The notes under the pieces were generated by a model. It saw nothing but the letters and a program-made list of their open reading frames with translations, searched no databases and was not told the origin of the DNA. Position numbers and translations under genes: made by a program. Positions 47,501 through 53,500 of a DNA stretch of 64,000 bases are shown in pieces. Every line of letters begins with the position of its first letter. Within the stretch, counting starts at the first letter, position 1. Source of the DNA: Neoarius graeffei (taxonomy: Eukaryota; Chordata; Actinopteri; Siluriformes; Ariidae); NCBI RefSeq assembly GCF_027579695.1, contig NC_083587.1, forward strand, positions 59,507,238 through 59,571,237. The letters run 5' to 3'.

Positions 47501-50500
47501 GAGGCCTGTAATTTTCATCATAGGTATACCTCAACTATGAGAGACAGAATGAGAAAAAAATCCAGAAAATCACACTGTCTGATTTTTAAAGAATTTATTT
47601 GCAAATTATGGTGGAAAATAAGTATTTGGTCAATAACAAAAGTTCATCTCAATACTTTGTTATCTACCCTTTGTTGGCAATGTCAGAGGTCAAACGTTTT
47701 CTGTAAGTCTTCACAAGGTTTTCACACACTGTTGCTGGTATTTTGGCCCATTCCTCCATGCAGATCTCCTCTAGAGCAGTGATGTTTTGGGGCTGTCGCT
47801 GGGCAACACGGACTTTCAACTCCCTCCAAAGATTTTCTATGGGGTTGAGATCTGGAGACTGGCTAGGCCACTCCAGGACCTTGAAATGCTTCTTACAAAG
47901 CCACTCCTTCGTTGCCCGGGCGGTGTGTTTGGGATCATTGTCATGCTGAAAGACCCAGCCACGTTTCATCTTCAATGCCCTTGCTGATGGAAGGAGGTTT
48001 TCACTCAAAATCTCACGATACATGGCCCCATTCATTCTTTCCTTTACACGGATCAGTCGTCCTGGTCCCTTTGCAGAAAAACAGCCCCAAGCATGATGTT
48101 TCCACCCCCATGCTTCACAGTAGGTATGGTGTTCTTTGGATGCAACTCAGCATTCTTTCTCCTCCAAACACGACAAGTTGAGTTTTTACCCAAAAGTTCT
48201 ATTTTGGTTTCATCTGACCATATGACATTCTCCCAATCCTCTTCTGGATCATCCAAATGCTCTCTAGCAAACTTCAGACGGGCCTGGACATGTACTGGCT
48301 TAAGCAGGGGGACACATCTGGCACTGCAGGATTTGAGTCCCTGGCGGCGTAGTGTGTTACTGATGGTAGCCTTTGTTACTTTGGTCCCAGCTCTCTGCAG
48401 GTCATTCACTAGGTCCCCCCGTGTGGTTCTGGGATTTTTGCTCACCGTTCTTGTGATCATTTTGACCCCACGGGGTGAGATCTTGCGTGGAGCCCCAGAT
48501 CGAGGGAGATTATCAGTGGTCTTGTATGTCTTCCATTTTCTAATAATTGCTCCCACAGCTGATTTCTGCACACCAAGCTGCTTACCTATTGCAGATTCAG
48601 TCTTCCCAGCCTGGTGCAGGTCTACAATTTTGTTTCTGGTGTCCTTTGACAGCTCTTTGGTCTTGGCCATAGTGGAGTTTGGAGTGTGACTGTTTGAGGT
48701 TGTGGACAGGTGTCTTTTATACTGATAGCGAGTTCAAACAGGTGCCATTAATACAGGTAACGAGTGGAGGACAGAGGAGCCTCTTAAAGAAGAAGTTACA
48801 GGTCTGTGAGAGCCAGAAATCTTGCTTGTTTGTAGGTGACCAAATACTTATTTTACCGAGGAATTTACCAATTAATTCATTAAAAATCCTACAATGTGAT
48901 TTCCTGGATTCTTTCCCCCCATTCTGTCTCTCATAGTTGAAGTGTACCTATGATGAAAAGTCCAGGCCTCTCTCATCTTTTTAAGTGGGAGAACTTGCAC
49001 AATTGGTGGCTGACTAAATACTTTTTTGCCCCACTGTATGTATAGTGCATAACTGTATATAATATATAAGCATAATATGCATAATTATGATATGGGTGTC
49101 TGTGTACGTATAGTTATAGGTAGGTGTATATGTATGTACTGTATATATGTATTGTACAGGTATGTGTGTATATATGCATAGCATAAGTATTTGTATATAT
49201 ATGATTTGATTTGGGCGATATTATACCATGTTGGTATGTCTTGGTATGTTGGTATGTTTTTTTGTTGTTGTTGATTTTGTTTTCTTTTGTATATATAGTT
49301 TATTATGGTGGAAAGTGACGTTTGATTAACGGTGGTATAGAGGGTTAGGATTTGATAAGTTATTTACTTCTTCCTAATCCTTTCCGAACATTATTATGTT
49401 ATTGCCTTGTGGCTGCACTATTCTGTTTATGACGATGTTTTGATGATTACAGTTTTTATTTTTATTTTTTGTTTGTTTTATATCTTCTTTACTGTTCAGA
49501 ATAAAGCAAGCAAGCAAGCAAGCAATCAATCAATCAATCAATCAATTCTTTGGTGCACATGTTCCAAAAAAGTCTTCATTCTCCACTTTTGTCTTCCTGT
49601 TGATATCAGACAGTGTTAGCATCAACAACTGGAACACAAGTCAATGTTTTCTGCTACAAGCGCCTCGCTAGAGTGATCCAGACTGATCTGGCATTTTAAT
49701 ACGATTTAACTTGTATCCATTTCTTGAAGTTTAACCAAAAAAAAAAATGTGAACGTGAAACACTTTTTTACTCTAAATTATGCAAAATAGGTGAATCTGT
49801 ATAATAATAATAATAGGTGAAAACAGATGGAAAGTTATAATAAAGAGCGTGAAATGTATCAACATAAATAATGAACGTTAAATGTGATATACTGTAAACA
49901 TAAAAGAACACACACATATTTGGTGGATGTACAGGTCTGTGCAAAAGTCTTAGGCACGTGTAAAGAAATGCTGTGGACCAAAATTACTTAAAAAATAATG
50001 AAATGAAATGTTTCGACGTTAAAAAATAATACGATAAACGGTAAATCAGTCAGCCATAATAAATGAAACAATGTCGATATCTGGTGTGAGACGACCCTTT
50101 GCTTTAAAAAAAATAATAGTCTGAGGTCCAGTGAGTGCAGTTTTATGCGGAAATGAGCTGTAGGTTTTACTGAGCGTCTTCCAGAACCAGCCGCAGTTCT
50201 TCTGGACACTTTGACCGTCACACTCGCGTCTTCATTTATTTTGCACCAAAAATTTTCCAGTAGCCTTCATTATGTTTTCTTTTTTTCATTTGAAAAGTGC
50301 TCTCTTAAAGCCTCGGTCACAACCGGCCGTATGTGTTCCTACGGCCGGTCTGCGTGCAAAAAACGCAAGAAACGCACGGAGGGCGCGCGTGTGACGTGCT
50401 GATTTTCGAGCCGTAGACCGCCCGCAGAGGTTCTTTGTCATGTCAAACAAACTCTACAGGCGCTTACGTTTTTTTCAGGTTGCAACACAAACTTACGGCC

Positions 50501-53500
50501 AACGTGCGTCTTTCTCCATGAACAAAAAAAACGCAGCGATTTGGGAAACGCCAAAAATCGCACGGCCAAAAAATCGTACGTCCGGTTGTGACCTAGGCTT
50601 AATGTGTGTCATATGCTGCTTAGATACGAAAAAAAATTTTCTGTAATGTTTAATTTTGTGCTGGGGAAAAAAACAAACGTTTGGAACTCTAAAATGTTTT
50701 TCTAATGTTTTGACTTGATAATGTAGAAGTCATAAAATAGAAATCTATAACAATGTTTGGATGGAAAAAAATATATAAATACGACACCAAAGACTTTTGC
50801 ACAGGACTGTATATTAGGTTCCAGGTGTTAAAAAAAATAATAATAATTCAAGTTCGACTTAAAGAAACAAAAAGTGAAAGAATGAAACAAATCCAAACAG
50901 TTTATAAAATCTCAGGGAATTCCCACAGCTCATTCACCACCACCACCACCACCACCGTGAATAAGTGAAACCGAAAGCAACAGCAGTTACATTCTGCCTC
51001 GTCTTCCATTTCATTACAGACCAAAGTTTGTAAATTAATAACACAGAGCAACATAAAACACAAGGTTGCTGTTTATTACCGAGAGATGACGCGATCACGA
51101 ACAGGACGATGGCTATGAACCGGCGCTGGTACGGCTTCATGTATCCCACCAGCCTTTGCAGTGAGGCCTGGCTTTTCTCCTTAGGCTTTACCTTCGTCTT
51201 TGTGAGAACGGTGGGCACGTAGCGTTCCCACAGCAGCAGCGACAGAGCCGAAACTGCGTAGCACTGAAGCAGCTGAAAAGGACATAGAGAACAGTTTACT
51301 GTTTGTATCATGTCATAGATATCAGCTTTAAATTAAGATATATGTATGTTATTTACCAGCTGGGAGGTCCGTATCGTGAAATACCGTGACCGAGGTCGGG
51401 CCGAGGTCAGTATTCAAGGCCGAGGTCACGGTATTTCACCATACGGACCGACCTTAAGCTGGTAAATAATATATTTATTTTTTTCTTTACCAAATTCTAA
51501 CAGAAAACGAGAGCGCCCGAAAGGGAAAACCGAGCCGAGCCGCCATTTTGAATCCTCATTCACAGCTGTAATGCAAATGGCTTCCTCCTCGGTATACAAG
51601 TGCACTTTCATGGCAGGAAAAAAACTACATTTTGCCGCCTATGTAGTCCCCTATTTATACAAAATTGAGTCATTCAGGATTCAGCCATGTTTTTGCTCGG
51701 CGTTAGCAACAGTTAGAGGTTTTTAGCTTTCTTCCAAAATGTTTTCTTTTATTTCTTCTTCCTCAGGGTAGTAAAACTCGCTTTCGCTGTGAACACTGTC
51801 GTTATCGCTATCCATGCTGTAAAATTAATGCTATTCTCCTGAGAAATGCTGGCAAAAAAATCCCCCCTCCTCTCTTTCCCATATCTTATTCTTTTCATAT
51901 TTGTATATGTAAATACTTAATTTAATTTAACTAGAAGTTTTTTCTCTATTTTCTATTCTCTGTTTATCCTGTAATGATGCTGCTGGAATCTTAATTTCCC
52001 TGAGGGAACCCTCCCAAAGGGATCAATAAAGTTCTATCTAATCTAATCTAATCTAATCTAATAAGATTTTTGATAATCTTATTAAAAAAAAGATAAATGT
52101 TGACAAAAAATTCGACGATGTTTGTTGTTGTTGTGAACGAGCGAGTCGCCAGAGGTCCGTAACTGGGGTCCGTACTGTAGCATACGGACCCGCTTGCCAG
52201 CCAATCACAGCGCAGGATTTGATGGAAACCGCACCGCGAAAAAATAATTAACAGTTATTCCACAAAATTGAGTCGTACATGAGCTAATAAGGTTTCAGCC
52301 GTGTACGACGAGATTGAGTGGAATAACTGTTTTATTCTATCCACATTCACTGGATTTTGAGAAACAGAGCATCGTTATTTTTATTTTTTTGCAAATCTGA
52401 TCAATAAAAACATGATACAAAACGTCCGACAAAATCAATTCCGCTTCTTAAAGGCAGACTTCTTAAAAACAAAATCGACGGCTGCACGAATTGACTTTAG
52501 TGCTGTTTTTTTGTAGAACGCGCCGTCTTGCTGTCGTGCCGAGGTATAGAACAGCTTCAGACATTTATTTAATTCTTCCTCGGACGTTTCAGTTCTGTAA
52601 TTTTCAAACTTCTTTGAGCTTTTGAACCAGTCTAAAAAAAAAATTTAAACATATTTTAAAGCTTAAAGATAATTTCCGCTTAGAATGTAAACAAACCAGT
52701 GAAATGACAGGAGCAATTTGTGAAAAATGCGATAAGAAAAAATAATAATTCTTGAAAAATGAAAAAAAAATGGGTACGTTCTTACCACAAAATACGAAAG
52801 TATTTCGTGCTAAGAACGTACCTTTTTTTAATTTTGCGTAGCTGGATAGAATATATCTGATAGACCACAAAAAAATCCAGCCATTATTATTATTATTATT
52901 ATACTCTACGAGAAAACAAAACCCCAAAAATACAAAAAAAGCAACAAAATATGGAAAGAAATTTTTTTTTGTATTTTTGTTGTTTTGTTTTCGAGTCGAG
53001 TTTTTATTTCGTCTTTGGTTGGTTCAGCAAAACGCGCCGCCATTTTGTTTTTCTCTACTCACAGTATATGAGCTAATATCCTAGTAGTAGAGCGGCCAAT
53101 CAGAGCGCTCGATTGCTCATATCCAGTGAATGTGCATAGAATAAGCATTAAATATCACGATACTTTACAATATCGTCACCATATTTACATAAATTTGCTA
53201 AAAGCTCAGTCATAAATATATTTGTTACTGCATACAATGGATAATTTAGAAAAGCTGAATTAATTTGTTTCAAGAATAAAATTATATCATATTACATCAC
53301 GGCGCTTTTAAATTAAGGCGTTGGTTAATTTTCCACAGCAGTAGGTCTGATCCCAGGTGGTAACAAGTTATACAAGGACTTGTCTGGTTTTTTTTTTTTT
53401 TACGTTATAGCTGTCTGTAAGACAATGTTTATTTAGCATTCATGGAAGGAGTCTCCAGTGCTAGTGCTTTAAACTCAGCTTTAATGCTGTCACGTTTCAT

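Larger units (their letters stand above)
52255..53150 (-). mobile_element. Crypton-like, palindrome-bearing repeat in tap1 intron 1
   Basis: On the plus strand it starts with the palindrome TTATTCCACAAAATTGAGTC ... GAGATTGAGTGGAATAA. It carries two minus-strand exons (53043-52960 and 52631-52435) with the recombinase-type signature. CATTCACTGGAT near 52342 is mirrored by ATCCAGTGAATG near 53134. A truncated relative lies at 54946-55230. Confidence 0.5.

Noticed and set aside
48093-48689. 198-codon plus-strand open frame
   Set aside because: Antisense to the Tc1 transposase at 47664-48670; no independent support.
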